Shown: positions 26,398 through 35,824 of the stretch, one piece after another
How positions within the stretch are numbered: position 1 is the stretch's first letter
Layout: every line of letters begins with the position of its first letter
From: Candidatus Aminicenans sakinawicola JGI OTU-1
GTDB lineage: Bacteria; Acidobacteriota; Aminicenantia; Aminicenantales; Aminicenantaceae
Assembly: GCA_000493965.1 (NCBI GenBank)
Contig: AWNV01000003.1
Span: 1-64,000, forward strand
Length of the DNA: 64,000 nucleotides
Reading direction: 5' to 3'
The notes under the pieces: model-generated
What the model was told of the DNA's origin: nothing
Databases searched by the model: none
What the model saw: the letters and a program-made list of their open reading frames with translations, nothing else
Translations under genes and position numbers: made by a program

Positions 26398-27618
26398 TTG
26401 AAAGTTACAAAAATCATCGCCTCATCATATAAAATTCTCGCCTCTCACAGATTGCGTACTTTCCTGTGCATATCCAGCGTAGCCATCGGAGTCATGGCCG
26501 TAGTTGTAATGGTGTCAATGGGACGGGGAGCCCAAAAGCGTATACTGGACATGATTCGTGATATGGGAACCAACTTGATCGTTGTCAACGCGGGCCATGT
26601 TACCCTCGTTGGAGGTCGAGAGAGACAATCAGCAATCGTTACGACTCTGAAGCCTGCAGACGCAGATGCCATACAAGACCACTGTGCTTCTGTCGCAGAT
26701 GTAGCTCCCGAAACCAGTCGCAAGATGAATGTTCAGTGGGAATCGGAAAACTTGATGACGAATGTTGTCGGAGTCACGGCTGCCGCTCTTCAGATCCGCA
26801 ATATTGAAATTGAAACTGGCCGAAGCTTCGATTCAATCGAAAACGATACAGCCAGGAGAGTTGCACTCGTGGGCACGGTGATCGTTGAGAAACTTTTTTT
26901 TAGTGGGGAAGATCCTATCGGTCATCAGATCAGAATCGGTCGTGCACCCTTTGAAGTAGTTGGCGTCATGAAAGCAAAAGGGGTGGATGCGAACGGAGTG
27001 GATCGAGACGACAGAGTACTCATCCCGATAAATACCGCGATGCGTCGGTTGATACGGATTACCTATATCCAGAAAATCCACATTCAGGTTGCCAATTCCA
27101 AGAAGTTGCAGCGTGCGGAAACAGAAATCAGAGAGTTGTTGCGGGAGAGACACAGATTGCGGGATAAACCTGACGACTTTACCATCCAGAATCAAGCCAC
27201 TCTGGTCCAGACGGAGAGACAGTCCACCCGGACATTAACTCTTCTTATGGGAAGTGCTGCTGCAATATCGCTTCTCGTTGGGGGTATCGGAATTCTCGCA
27301 GTCATGCTTACGGCCAGTCGGGAGAGAAAAAAGGAAATTGGATTACGTCGAGCAATTGGCGCGCGGCGTCGTGACATTCGGACCCAGTTCCTGCTGGAAT
27401 CCCTGATTATCGCTGGTACAGGCGGATTTTCTGGTGCTTCCATCGGACTGCTTTTTACTTTTTTGGCTTCTAAACTTGGAGGTTGGAATACAATCGTATC
27501 CTGGGATGCAACTGCTGTTGGATTGGCTTTGTCAGTGGTGATTGGGTTGCTTTTTGGGATCTATCCTGCTTCTAAGGCCTCGTCACTAGAGCCTATCGAA
27601 GCCCTCAGAGCAAAGTGA
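26398..27618 (+). CDS. MacB-type ABC permease, second of two
   Basis: The 406-aa protein starts at TTG 26398 after a purine-rich stretch; no nearby ATG is better. It has TM1 FLCISSVAIGVMAVVVMVSM, a periplasmic core with RRVALVGTVIVEKLF and DPIGHQIRIG, and three C-terminal TM with the ASRERKKEIGLRRAIGARRR helix, ending SSLEPIEALRAK. It is similar throughout to the permease at 24396. Two different permeases around one ATPase point to an asymmetric exporter. Confidence 0.9.
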   Translation: MKVTKIIASSYKILASHRLRTFLCISSVAIGVMAVVVMVSMGRGAQKRILDMIRDMGTNLIVVNAGHVTLVGGRERQSAIVTTLKPADADAIQDHCASVADVAPETSRKMNVQWESENLMTNVVGVTAAALQIRNIEIETGRSFDSIENDTARRVALVGTVIVEKLFFSGEDPIGHQIRIGRAPFEVVGVMKAKGVDANGVDRDDRVLIPINTAMRRLIRITYIQKIHIQVANSKKLQRAETEIRELLRERHRLRDKPDDFTIQNQATLVQTERQSTRTLTLLMGSAAAISLLVGGIGILAVMLTASRERKKEIGLRRAIGARRRDIRTQFLLESLIIAGTGGFSGASIGLLFTFLASKLGGWNTIVSWDATAVGLALSVVIGLLFGIYPASKASSLEPIEALRAK

Positions 27619-27758
27619 GCACAGACATGATAACCAAGAGGAAAGTGGCTCTCTACACTATTATCGGCATCAGACTGGTCTGCCTGTCCCGTGGAAGAAG
27701 CATCGAAGAAATAGATGATGCGATACCAACACTGGGCAGTTAATAGGATATGCTCGAT

Positions 27759-27890
27759 CATGCGAACCTTTTATTGACTGGATATGTTTCTTTACTGTAA
27801 TATTGCTAATGTAGCAGGTCATAGGGTTGAAATTGAGTAATAATTAGTAGAAATCAAAGCAATCCCAAAAAGCAAATTCTTATGCTTCAC
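27759..27890 (+). repeat. Promoter/leader repeat, copy 4
   Basis: The copy has TTGACT (27774-27779), an 18-bp spacer and TAATAT (27798-27803), and the tail ISRNQSNPKKQILM, in which the start ATG has become ATT. It ends 11 bp before the GH2 start codon. It is near-collinear with copy 3 over about 130 bp. Confidence 0.85.
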
Positions 27891-27901
27891 CAAACAGCAA
27901 T

Positions 27902-30900
27902 ATGACTATTAGACAATCAAAGAATATTTCGTTCACAGCTGTTTTATTGTGCATTTTCATGTTGGGTTTTCTTCACAGTCAAATATACACCCAGGAAAAC
28001 AATGACTGGGAAAATCCTGAAATTATAGGGCACAACAAAGAGCCTGCACACTGCACACTGATGCCTTATGAAGTTTTCAAGACAGCTTTAGAAGGGATGA
28101 AGAAAGCTTCAAGTTTCTTCAAGTCACTCAACGGCAAGTGGAAGTTTAACTGGGTTTCAAAACCTGCTGACCGCCCGCTTGATTTTTACAAGCTCTCCTA
28201 CAATGTCAGCAAGTGGAAGGATATTTCAGTCCCTGGCAACTGGCAAATGCAGGGTTACGGAAGGCCAATTTACACAAATGTACTCTATCCATTCAAGAAA
28301 AATCCTCCATACATCCAGCATGACTATAATCCTGTCGGGTCATACCGGAGAGAATTCGAGATTCCCGAAGAATGGAAAGACCGTGAGGTCTTTATTCATT
28401 TTGACGGTGTCGAATCTGCATTTTACCTCTGGGTCAATGGAAAAAAGGTTGGCTACAGCCAGGGAAGCAGGACACCTGCAGAATTCAATATCACGGAATA
28501 TATATGCAGCGGCCGCAATATTTTAGCAGTAGAGGTCTACCGCTGGTCTGACGGGTCTTACCTGGAAGACCAGGACTTCTGGCGGCTCAGTGGGATTTTC
28601 CGTGACGTTTATTTGTTTTCTACTCCTCCTGTTCATATTAGAGATTTTGAAGCCGTATGCAGCCTGGATGATGAGTATCATGATGCAGTATTAAAAATCA
28701 CGGCCAGAGTAAGAAATTACTCTAACAATGGATTCGAAGGCCCTAAAGTTGAGGTTTCCATGCTGGATGCGGCAGGAAAACATGTTGGCCCTGATGTGCT
28801 AATGGAAGGTTCCACTAAATATATAGCACCAGGTGCGGAGAGCACGATCAAGATGAAAGCTCATGTTGCTAATCCGCTCAAGTGGTCAGCAGAAAAGCCT
28901 AATCTTTACACTTTGCTTATAGCGCTTAAGGATTCGGAAGGTATAGTTCTAGAAGTCGAACGCACTAATTTTGGATTTCGCAAAGTAGAAATAAAAGACG
29001 GCCAGTTACTGCTAAATGGATCTCCTATCCTTATCAAAGGCGTGAATCGGCACGAACATGACCCTGATACAGGGCATTATGTCAGCCTCGAATCCATGGT
29101 CAGAGATATTAAGATCATGAAACAGTTTAACATCAATACGGTACGGACAAGCCATTACCCAAACGACCCAAAATGGTATGACCTCTGCGACAAATATGGA
29201 ATCTATCTTATAAATGAAGCAAATATCGAATCGCATGGTATAGGCTACTCCCCAGAAAAAACTCTTGCGAACAAACCTGAATGGAAAAAGGCACACATGG
29301 ATCGAATTATCAGTGTTGTTGAGCGCGATAAAAATCATCCTTCTGTAATTTTCTGGTCCATGGGAAACGAAGCCGGAGACGGGACAACATTTGAGTTTGC
29401 GAGTGAATGGATTCACCGCCGGGATCCATCGAGGCTCGTTCATTATGAACGTGCGGGCAGAAGACCTCATACAGATATAGTCTGCCCGATGTACTCCAGA
29501 ATTGAAAGCATCATAAAATATGCCGAAAAAAAACAAGATAGGCCTTTAATTCTCTGCGAATATTCCCATGCCATGGGGAATGCAGTCGGCAATCTGCAGG
29601 AATACTGGGATGCTATAGAAAAATACAAACACCTGCAGGGCGGATGCATCTGGGATTGGGTCGATCAGGGCTTCCGCAGAAAATCGCCGGACGGCAGAGA
29701 ATTCTGGGCATACGGCGGCGATTACGGCGATGAGCCAAACGATGGGAACTTCTGCATCAACGGGCTTGTATTTCCAGACCGCAAGATTCCCCCCAAGATG
29801 TGGGAGGTTAAAAAAGTATACCAGAATGTCGGAATCAAGGCTGATGACATAATCCAGGGGAAGATAACAATCCATAATAAATATTTTTTCACGAATCTCA
29901 ACGAAGATGACATCAAATGGAGCATATCTAAAGATGGGAAAGTTATTCAAAAAAGCACATTAGGGCCGCTGGATATTGCTCCAGGGGACAAAAAATCTAT
30001 TATTCTGCCTGTAAAAAAACCGGCACTCGCACCAGGTGCTGAATACTGGTTAAAAGTGACATTCACATTGAATAAAGACACAATCTGGGCAGATAAAGGC
30101 CATGAAATTGCATGGGAGCAGTTCAAAATACCTTTTAATGTGCCTCCAAAAAAAGCGGTATATAAAAGGGGTGCGGTCAAATTAAAACTAACTGAATCTA
30201 ATGGACTTGTTAAAATCAGCGGAAAGGATTTTAATGTTATTTTCAGCCGTGAGAGCGGGACAATAACCTCTCTCGTTTATAAAGACAAGGCAGTAATCAA
30301 GAACGCCCAAGACAATATCAGAGGCCCGGTCTTGAATGCTTTCAGGGCACCCACTGATAACAACCGGCATCTTGCAAAAAGCTGGTATCGGGCAGGACTG
30401 GACAAACTTCAACACCAGCTTAAAGACTTTCATATTAAAGAATTAGGAAATGGAGATATTCAAGTATCTGCACATATTACATGTTGTGGCACTGAAGAAA
30501 GCGGGTTTGAACATAATTGCACATACAAGGTTCAAGGCAACGGTTGGATTCAGGTGGACAATGATATAAAACCGTTTGGAGAACTGCCGATTCTGCCAAA
30601 GCTCGGGATTCAACTCACAGTTATGGGAGATTTCAAAAATTTCCACTGGTACGGCCGCGGTCCGCATGAAAATTATCCTGATCGCAAGACAGGGGCTGCT
30701 GTCAACTTATACCACAGCACGGTTTCAGAGCAATATGTGCCGTACGTAAGACCGCAGGAAACAGGGAATAAGGAAGATGTCCGCTGGGCAGTCTTTACAG
30801 ACAGTTCAGGTGAAGGCCTTCTTATAGTTGCTGATGATGTTCTATCAGTAACAGCCCTTTACTACACGGCATCCGACCTTGACAAGGCTGACCACATTAA

Positions 30901-31063
30901 TGAACTTACCCCAAGGAAAGACATCATTCTGAGCCTGGATACATGGCAGTACGGCCTGGGTAATGGAAGCTGCGGCCCTGGAGTGATAAAAAAATACTCA
31001 CTTTATCCCAAATCATTTGACTTCAGCTTCAGTTTGCGCCCTTATACCAGGCCAAAAAACTAG
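27902..31063 (+). CDS. GH2 beta-galactosidase (LacZ-type, secreted)
   Basis: The 1053-aa enzyme has an N-terminal signal-like segment (FTAVLLCIFMLGFLHSQIY), the sugar-binding domain (NWQMQGYGRPIYTNVLYPF), Ig-like domains, and the GH2 TIM barrel. The acid/base Glu is in WSMGNEAGDG (E490) and the nucleophile in ILCEYSHAMGN (E553). The C-terminal Bgal_small_N domain (YGRGPHENYPDRK) is present. It matches long LacZ-type enzymes. The signal points to periplasmic breakdown of beta-galactosides. It is preceded by repeat copy 4, which provides a promoter; there is no clear ribosome site. Confidence 0.93.
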   Translation: MTIRQSKNISFTAVLLCIFMLGFLHSQIYTQENNDWENPEIIGHNKEPAHCTLMPYEVFKTALEGMKKASSFFKSLNGKWKFNWVSKPADRPLDFYKLSYNVSKWKDISVPGNWQMQGYGRPIYTNVLYPFKKNPPYIQHDYNPVGSYRREFEIPEEWKDREVFIHFDGVESAFYLWVNGKKVGYSQGSRTPAEFNITEYICSGRNILAVEVYRWSDGSYLEDQDFWRLSGIFRDVYLFSTPPVHIRDFEAVCSLDDEYHDAVLKITARVRNYSNNGFEGPKVEVSMLDAAGKHVGPDVLMEGSTKYIAPGAESTIKMKAHVANPLKWSAEKPNLYTLLIALKDSEGIVLEVERTNFGFRKVEIKDGQLLLNGSPILIKGVNRHEHDPDTGHYVSLESMVRDIKIMKQFNINTVRTSHYPNDPKWYDLCDKYGIYLINEANIESHGIGYSPEKTLANKPEWKKAHMDRIISVVERDKNHPSVIFWSMGNEAGDGTTFEFASEWIHRRDPSRLVHYERAGRRPHTDIVCPMYSRIESIIKYAEKKQDRPLILCEYSHAMGNAVGNLQEYWDAIEKYKHLQGGCIWDWVDQGFRRKSPDGREFWAYGGDYGDEPNDGNFCINGLVFPDRKIPPKMWEVKKVYQNVGIKADDIIQGKITIHNKYFFTNLNEDDIKWSISKDGKVIQKSTLGPLDIAPGDKKSIILPVKKPALAPGAEYWLKVTFTLNKDTIWADKGHEIAWEQFKIPFNVPPKKAVYKRGAVKLKLTESNGLVKISGKDFNVIFSRESGTITSLVYKDKAVIKNAQDNIRGPVLNAFRAPTDNNRHLAKSWYRAGLDKLQHQLKDFHIKELGNGDIQVSAHITCCGTEESGFEHNCTYKVQGNGWIQVDNDIKPFGELPILPKLGIQLTVMGDFKNFHWYGRGPHENYPDRKTGAAVNLYHSTVSEQYVPYVRPQETGNKEDVRWAVFTDSSGEGLLIVADDVLSVTALYYTASDLDKADHINELTPRKDIILSLDTWQYGLGNGSCGPGVIKKYSLYPKSFDFSFSLRPYTRPKN

Positions 31064-31090
31064 ACAAAGTATAAAAGGAGGGAGTGTGTT

Positions 31091-31634
31091 ATGAAGTCTC
31101 AATTTCATAATCTCAAAGGGAATGAGCATACAGGAACCGAAGTCTGCTTTATACATCATCGACAAACTGGTTTCAGGCTATACTTCGGACACATGGATCA
31201 AAAAGCTTATAGATGACAAAAACAACCGAACTCTGGAACCCCAGAAAAGACATAAAAGGTATCTCTGAATTCACCGGAAAAAATACCAGATTAGAACTGG
31301 CTCGCGCACTGCTGAAATATCAGGATGAAAAATTCGCCGGCAAGTTGTTCATACCTTGGAAAAAATTTAAGCATCCTGAACTTGGAGAAGGCGTGGAGGC
31401 CCTGACCCTAACAGGAACTATCCTTCAGGTTGGAATCTTCGGGCAGGAAATCCATATCCAATGTCAGAGCCATGTACACGTAATACATATGAATTCAGAC
31501 TGAAAGGAAAGCAAAAACTGCATTTCTGCGTTCTTGTACAAATGGATGGCCCTCAAGGCTGGGTAGAATTTAATGTAAAGTCCCAGCACGGAGGCAAAGA
31601 CAAGAAAAGAGTAAATATCAAGCTAAGCGATTAA
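31091..31634 (+). pseudogene. M14 zinc carboxypeptidase remnant
   Basis: Successive frames encode parts of one M14 peptidase: KGNEHTGTEV (a degraded HGNE zinc site), SALYIIDKLVSGYTSDTWIK, then a jump to the C-terminal catalytic part GKLFIPWKKFKHPELGEG, GGPDPNRNYPSGWN, and a last domain GWVEFNVKSQHGGKD ending at TAA 31634. Shifts occur near 31150 and 31400, and the middle of the catalytic domain is missing. Local small ORFs (31091-31216, 31213-31503) are pieces of this gene. It is non-functional. Confidence 0.65.
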
Positions 31635-31703
31635 AATTCATTTTGGGTAAATAGGATGGTTTTAATGACAGGTTAGAATTCCAGGGAAATAAAGGGAAAC
31701 GAT

Positions 31704-32408
31704 ATGAAAAAAAGATTTACTGTCATCCTTGTGAATCCAAAACATCCAGAAAACATTGGCCTTGTAGCACGCAGCATGAAAAACACAGGATTTGAACACT
31801 TGGGCATTGTAGGACTCAAGGCCTTTAGAGAAAAAACCATGGCAACGGCTGTGCATGCCATAAACATTTTAGATAATGCACGTTTCTATCCGGATGTAAG
31901 TAAAGCCTGTGCTGATTTTAACCTTATTTTTGGGGCAACTGCTAAACCAAGGAAAAATTTTTCATCAGTTTCTTTAAAGCAAGCAGTAGACATCATGTTT
32001 GACTACCCTCCATCGACAAAAATTGGACTTCTTTTTGGAACAGAAAGAACAGGTTTGACATCTGAAGAGATGCGTTATTCAAATTTCAGGTTTACGATTC
32101 CTCAAGCTTTAAAACAACCCTCATATAACCTTGCTTCAGCAGTTCTTCTGACTCTTTTTCAGATATATTCCTGTAGCATACACCCTGAATCCAGAGAAAA
32201 AAGGGAAGAACCTTTGTCATGGGAAGAACAGGATAAATGTATTCGATTGATCTTGGAAAAACTGGAAGATAAAAAATTCATTCATACAAAAAACAAAAAG
32301 CATATGACACAAACAGTTTATGATTTGTTTGGACGGCTTTCGATGACATCCAGGGATCGGAACTTATTACTGGCCATATTTTCTAAAGGGCCTGACAATT
32401 TATTTTAA
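31704..32408 (+). CDS. TrmJ-like SPOUT RNA methyltransferase
   Basis: The 234-aa protein has the SpoU/TrmH fold: VILVNPKHPENIGLVARSMKN at the N-terminus, LIFGATAKPRKNF, and the knot motifs IGLLFGTERTGLTSEEM and IPQALKQPSYNLASAV that bind S-adenosylmethionine. Overall layout with a C-terminal helical extension fits TrmJ, the tRNA 2'-O-methylase acting on position 32. Exact target is inferred. It ends 3 bp before an IS-end-like repeat. Confidence 0.85.
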   Translation: MKKRFTVILVNPKHPENIGLVARSMKNTGFEHLGIVGLKAFREKTMATAVHAINILDNARFYPDVSKACADFNLIFGATAKPRKNFSSVSLKQAVDIMFDYPPSTKIGLLFGTERTGLTSEEMRYSNFRFTIPQALKQPSYNLASAVLLTLFQIYSCSIHPESREKREEPLSWEEQDKCIRLILEKLEDKKFIHTKNKKHMTQTVYDLFGRLSMTSRDRNLLLAIFSKGPDNLF

Positions 32409-32410
32409 AA

Positions 32411-32490
32411 TGAGATAAATCCTTATTTTCCCAGAAATATTGCCTTAATTGATAATTTTGGACTGCCAATACATCCAATTAAGAGAGAAT
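32411..32490 (+). repeat. IS-end-like repeat, solo copy
   Basis: About 75 bp (with TTTTCCCAGAAATATTG and CCAATTAAGAG) match 34984-35066, the segment that ends beside the ISL3-type transposase remnant. The two copies are in the same orientation and bracket the ATP-grasp and epimerase genes. The stretch 32491-32683 holds nothing else that I recognise. Confidence 0.6.
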
Positions 32491-32683
32491 ATGGTCCGGA
32501 CCGATAGTGTCAAGCATACATCAGAATGGGAATGCAGTGGTTACCATGAACTCCAGAATATTCCGGAAAGAAAAAGGAAGAAATATATACTAACTGGGAC
32601 GATTTCGACCCTAAAATTAGCCGATTAAGGCATAAAAAAGGAGGGAAATAAGAATTAATTTAAAATATATCAGTGATTTGCAT

Positions 32684-32698
32684 AGGTCTGACCCTATT
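32684..32698. repeat. Inverted repeat, left copy (AGGTCTGACCCTATT)
   Basis: This 15-bp word recurs in perfect reverse complement at 34954-34968. The pair encloses the ATP-grasp and DapF-like genes. The sequence 32699-32984 is AT-rich with no gene. Confidence 0.55.
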
Positions 32699-32984
32699 CA
32701 AACACCCTATTCAAAAAAGAAAATTGCAAAGATTTAAGAAAATAGTAATATTTTAATTTCAATATACTGAAAAATGTTGTATTATATAAAAATCGTGATT
32801 AAGAAGGATTTTAAATCAAAATGATACCCAATATTCTCTCTTAGGTCCATAGAAGACTCCTTCTCCATCGTCTTTGTAAAGTTGATATAAGGAATATTAG
32901 TTTAATATACGTTTTGCTATTTTATGAGAGAGAAGCCTGAAAGCAACTAAATAAATTCTTTTTAGTTATGTATGAGCAGTAAAA

Positions 32985-33962
32985 ATGAGAAGTTTAAGAA
33001 TCGGCCTATTAAATAAAAAAAGGGGTAATTTTACATTACAGGAAAAGTTTGCAGGAAAAGAAAATGTTGTGGATGAAACATCCAAAGAAGTTGTACAGTA
33101 CAGAAAAGCTTTGACCGTAGCAGGGTATGATGTTGTTACAATAAATTGGGGCCCTAATTTTATTAATTCTTTAAAAAAAGCAAAGGTTGACCTTGTATTC
33201 AATGTTTCAAGCCTTATTGAAGCTGAGGTACTAGAAAAAGAAAGGATTCCTTATGTAGGTTCTGATAGCTCTACAATTGCTCTTGCAACTGATAAATCAC
33301 TTGCAAAAAGGATATGGCAGATAAATGGTTTACCAACGTCACCCTATCATATAGCAAGAAATGAGGAAAACTGTAAGCCCTTTAAAAAGAACCCTCCCTT
33401 TGACTATCCTCTTTTTATCAAGCCTCTATCCGGCAGAGGAAGTTGCGGGATAACTCCTGAATCTGTTGTTAAAAACTACAATCAACTGGTACGTACTGTT
33501 GAAAGAATATATACTACAATGAAACAACCTGCTCTAATTGAAAGATTTCTAGACGGCAGGGAGATAATCGTTGGAATAATAGGGAATGATGGTGATGCAA
33601 GAGTACTTTCTCCATTAGAAATCAGAAAAAACGGTCAGATACTAACTTATGAAAAAAAGCAACTAGACGATGATGAATTCATCTGCCCTGCAGAATTAAC
33701 TAAAGCAGAAACAGCAAGAATGCAGTCCTTAGCAATCAAAGCTTACAAACAACTTGGCTTTAAAGATTATGGTAGAATAGATACAATCCTAACTAAGGAA
33801 GGGCCTTTTCTTCTTGAAGGAAACACTTTTGCCGGATTATTATGCACACCTAAAGAAAAACCCCATAGCTATATTGGATTTATGGCAGTGGCAGAAGGCA
33901 AAGGAGAAAAAGAACTGCTTGATGAGATAGTAGAAACAGCTGTAACGAGATATGAACATTAA
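32985..33962 (+). CDS. ATP-grasp ligase (D-Ala-D-Ala ligase-like)
   Basis: The 325-aa protein resembles Ddl-type ATP-grasp enzymes: an N-terminal Rossmann-like part with VDLVFNVSSLIEAEVLEKER and IPYVGSDSSTIALATDKSL, the ATP-binding part YPLFIKPLSGRGSCGITPES and ALIERFLDGREI, and the metal site GRIDTILTKEGPFLLEGNTFAG. These ligases join an amino-acid carboxylate to an amine. The lineage is divergent from housekeeping ddl and it is not in a murein operon. It pairs with a DapF-like epimerase 115 bp downstream, suggesting joint synthesis of a D-amino-acid-containing dipeptide or amide. Substrates are unknown. Confidence 0.8.
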   Translation: MRSLRIGLLNKKRGNFTLQEKFAGKENVVDETSKEVVQYRKALTVAGYDVVTINWGPNFINSLKKAKVDLVFNVSSLIEAEVLEKERIPYVGSDSSTIALATDKSLAKRIWQINGLPTSPYHIARNEENCKPFKKNPPFDYPLFIKPLSGRGSCGITPESVVKNYNQLVRTVERIYTTMKQPALIERFLDGREIIVGIIGNDGDARVLSPLEIRKNGQILTYEKKQLDDDEFICPAELTKAETARMQSLAIKAYKQLGFKDYGRIDTILTKEGPFLLEGNTFAGLLCTPKEKPHSYIGFMAVAEGKGEKELLDEIVETAVTRYEH

Positions 33963-34077
33963 GTGATGCGCAAACCAGAAATATAAACCCCTAGCTACAT
34001 TGAAATCTTGGATAGAGCGAGGGAAAATAATAGCAGGGGATAAATGTTGACATAAACCCGCCCCTAAACAAGGGAGT

Positions 34078-34929
34078 ATGAACTTAAATATAACTGATTA
34101 TGGTAAAATGGCTGCAAAGAAGGATACTAAAAAAATAAAATTAACATTCATGAATGCTGTTGGAAACAGATTGGTTATAGTTGATGAATATTTTCAAACG
34201 CTTATAGAAGAAAAAGCCAAAAATGATTTTGTGAGAGAAGTTTCTAAGTCCTGCGGTTTTGACCCAGACAGCATATTATTCTTGTCTAGACCAGGTACAG
34301 GTAAAGGAGATATTATGATGAGGATATTTGATAGGGACGGAACAGAAGAAACCATGTGCGGCAATGGTTTAAGATGTATTGCAAGATACGCATTTCTGAA
34401 TAATTACATTGGCAAAAAAGCATGTATAAGAACACTTGATGGTATAAAAACAGTTCAACTTTTAAATGGAAATATTTGGACTAACTTGGGCATTATAAAC
34501 CAGTTTTGTAGTATTAACCCGGAACTACACTTTGCCTATAGCGGTCTGCCTCATTTGGTACTCTTCACAGAGAATCTGGAAGAAATTGATGCAGAAAAAG
34601 TTGCAAAAAGTTATAGATACAATAAGGGACTGACTTCAAAGCTGGGTTACCCAAACAACATGCATGTTAATCTTATTGAGATAATAGACAGGCACACTAT
34701 CAAAATAAAAACCTATGAAGCGTGTGTTGAAAGAATCACCCAGTCTTGCGGAACAGGAGCTGTTGCATCAGCTTTTGTTGTTGCTAAACTGGATGAATGT
34801 GATTTTCCATTAAAAATAATTAATCCTGGCGGAATTCTAATTGCAGACAAGGAAGGTGAGAATATGATGCTGACAGGGGGCCTGCAGAAATCGTCGGAAA
34901 AGTTAAATATGATGTCTCAAAACCAATGA
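34078..34929 (+). CDS. DapF-like amino-acid epimerase/racemase
   Basis: The 283-aa protein has the two-cysteine active site of diaminopimelate epimerase: C94 in TMCGNGLRC and C224 in TQSCGTGAVAS, plus the two-lobed pattern (FMNAVGNRLVIVDE near the N-terminus, GYPNNMHVNLI in the second lobe). Differences from standard DapF include GNR for GND. It is the only dap-type gene here, next to a Ddl-like ligase. DapF homologues include specialised racemases (for example CntK on histidine), so its substrate may not be DAP. The start at 34078 is uncertain; ATG 34108 is an alternative. Confidence 0.8.
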   Translation: MNLNITDYGKMAAKKDTKKIKLTFMNAVGNRLVIVDEYFQTLIEEKAKNDFVREVSKSCGFDPDSILFLSRPGTGKGDIMMRIFDRDGTEETMCGNGLRCIARYAFLNNYIGKKACIRTLDGIKTVQLLNGNIWTNLGIINQFCSINPELHFAYSGLPHLVLFTENLEEIDAEKVAKSYRYNKGLTSKLGYPNNMHVNLIEIIDRHTIKIKTYEACVERITQSCGTGAVASAFVVAKLDECDFPLKIINPGGILIADKEGENMMLTGGLQKSSEKLNMMSQNQ

Positions 34930-34953
34930 AGGCTAAATAGGGTCAGCCAACTA

Positions 34954-34968
34954 AATAGGGTCAGACCT
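34954..34968. repeat. Inverted repeat, right copy (AATAGGGTCAGACCT)
   Basis: Perfect reverse complement of 32684-32698. A second partial direct copy (TAAATAGGGTCAG) lies at 34934-34946. Together they form the right border of the ligase/epimerase cassette. Confidence 0.55.
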
Positions 34969-34983
34969 GTGCAACTGACTTTA

Positions 34984-35066
34984 AACAAATGAGATCACTC
35001 CTTGTTTTCCCGGAAATATGGTCCTAATTGAGAATTTTGGGCTGCCAAAACGTCTAATTAAGAGGT
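34984..35066 (+). repeat. IS-end-like repeat at the ISL3-type remnant
   Basis: About 80 bp (with TTTTCCCGGAAATATGG and CTAATTAAGAG) immediately flank the 3' end of the transposase remnant. They match 32411-32490 in the same orientation. This is probably the terminal segment of the IS. Confidence 0.6.
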
Positions 35067-35069
35067 TCA

Positions 35070-35505
35070 TCACGATAATCCGTACTTTTTAGTATGCAGG
35101 TTGTATATTTTTAGCATAAAGTAATTCAGGTCACGGTATCCATAGGCCATGCGTTTGATAACCTTGATGTGGTTATTAATTCCCTCTACCTTGGCAGTGG
35201 AGATGGGGAAGTAGAAGTAGTTAAGTATACCGGCTATATGCCTGCGCATCTTTCTGGCGAAACGGGCCATCTGTATTACCCCGGAGCTGAGAGCTTTATG
35301 GATCCAGTCATTGAGGAACCTCTCAGCCTGGCTTCTGGTAGGTAGTTTCCAGAGTCTACGCAGATCCTCCTCCAGCAATAACCTCTTTGGATTACCTTAT
35401 ATAGGACTTACAATAAAAACAGCGATTCTTGGCCCGAACCATATACAGGTATATGGCTCCTCTTTTAATTCGCATCCGTAAATGATGATAGCCATAAAGA
35501 CCTAA
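35070..35505 (-). pseudogene. ISL3-family transposase, internally deleted
   Basis: The C-terminal part (35070-35378) encodes the DDE ISL3 tail: RRLWKLPTRSQAERFLNDWI, then STAKVEGINNHIKVIKRMAY with the final catalytic Glu region, and GYRDLNYFMLKIYNL. Upstream on the same strand is an N-terminal zinc-ribbon piece (LYMVRAKNRCFYCKSY) that runs into a stop at about 35400; the middle of the protein is missing. The DNA from 35506 to 35824 holds no recognisable gene. The element cannot transpose on its own. Confidence 0.75.
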
Positions 35506-35824
35506 GGCATGATAAAATAATAATTAGGATATCGGTTTTTCCTCCTTTTTTTAAATAAAATCTTATTGAGGAATTTAAACGATGTCCCCTCTCTCGTCAA
35601 CACAAAGTATGGATTACCGTGATGAACCTTAAAGGGTAAAAATCCGCCAATACTATCCATCAGCCTTAGCAAGATGATAAGGTGAGGTAATATTATGGCT
35701 GTTGTCAGCAACATGAGTTATTACCTTTTAAAAAAAGTTTTCGACTAATTAAATAAATTTACTGAGAATTAGAATCTTTAATAGTGAAGTGTTAGAATAA
35801 TTGTATAGGAGAAGGAGTGAATCA

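Noticed and set aside
32540..32650. Short frame ending NWDDFDPKISRLRHKKGGK between IS-end repeat and the ligase
   Set aside because: No start codon or ribosome site; too short to assign, possibly IS debris.
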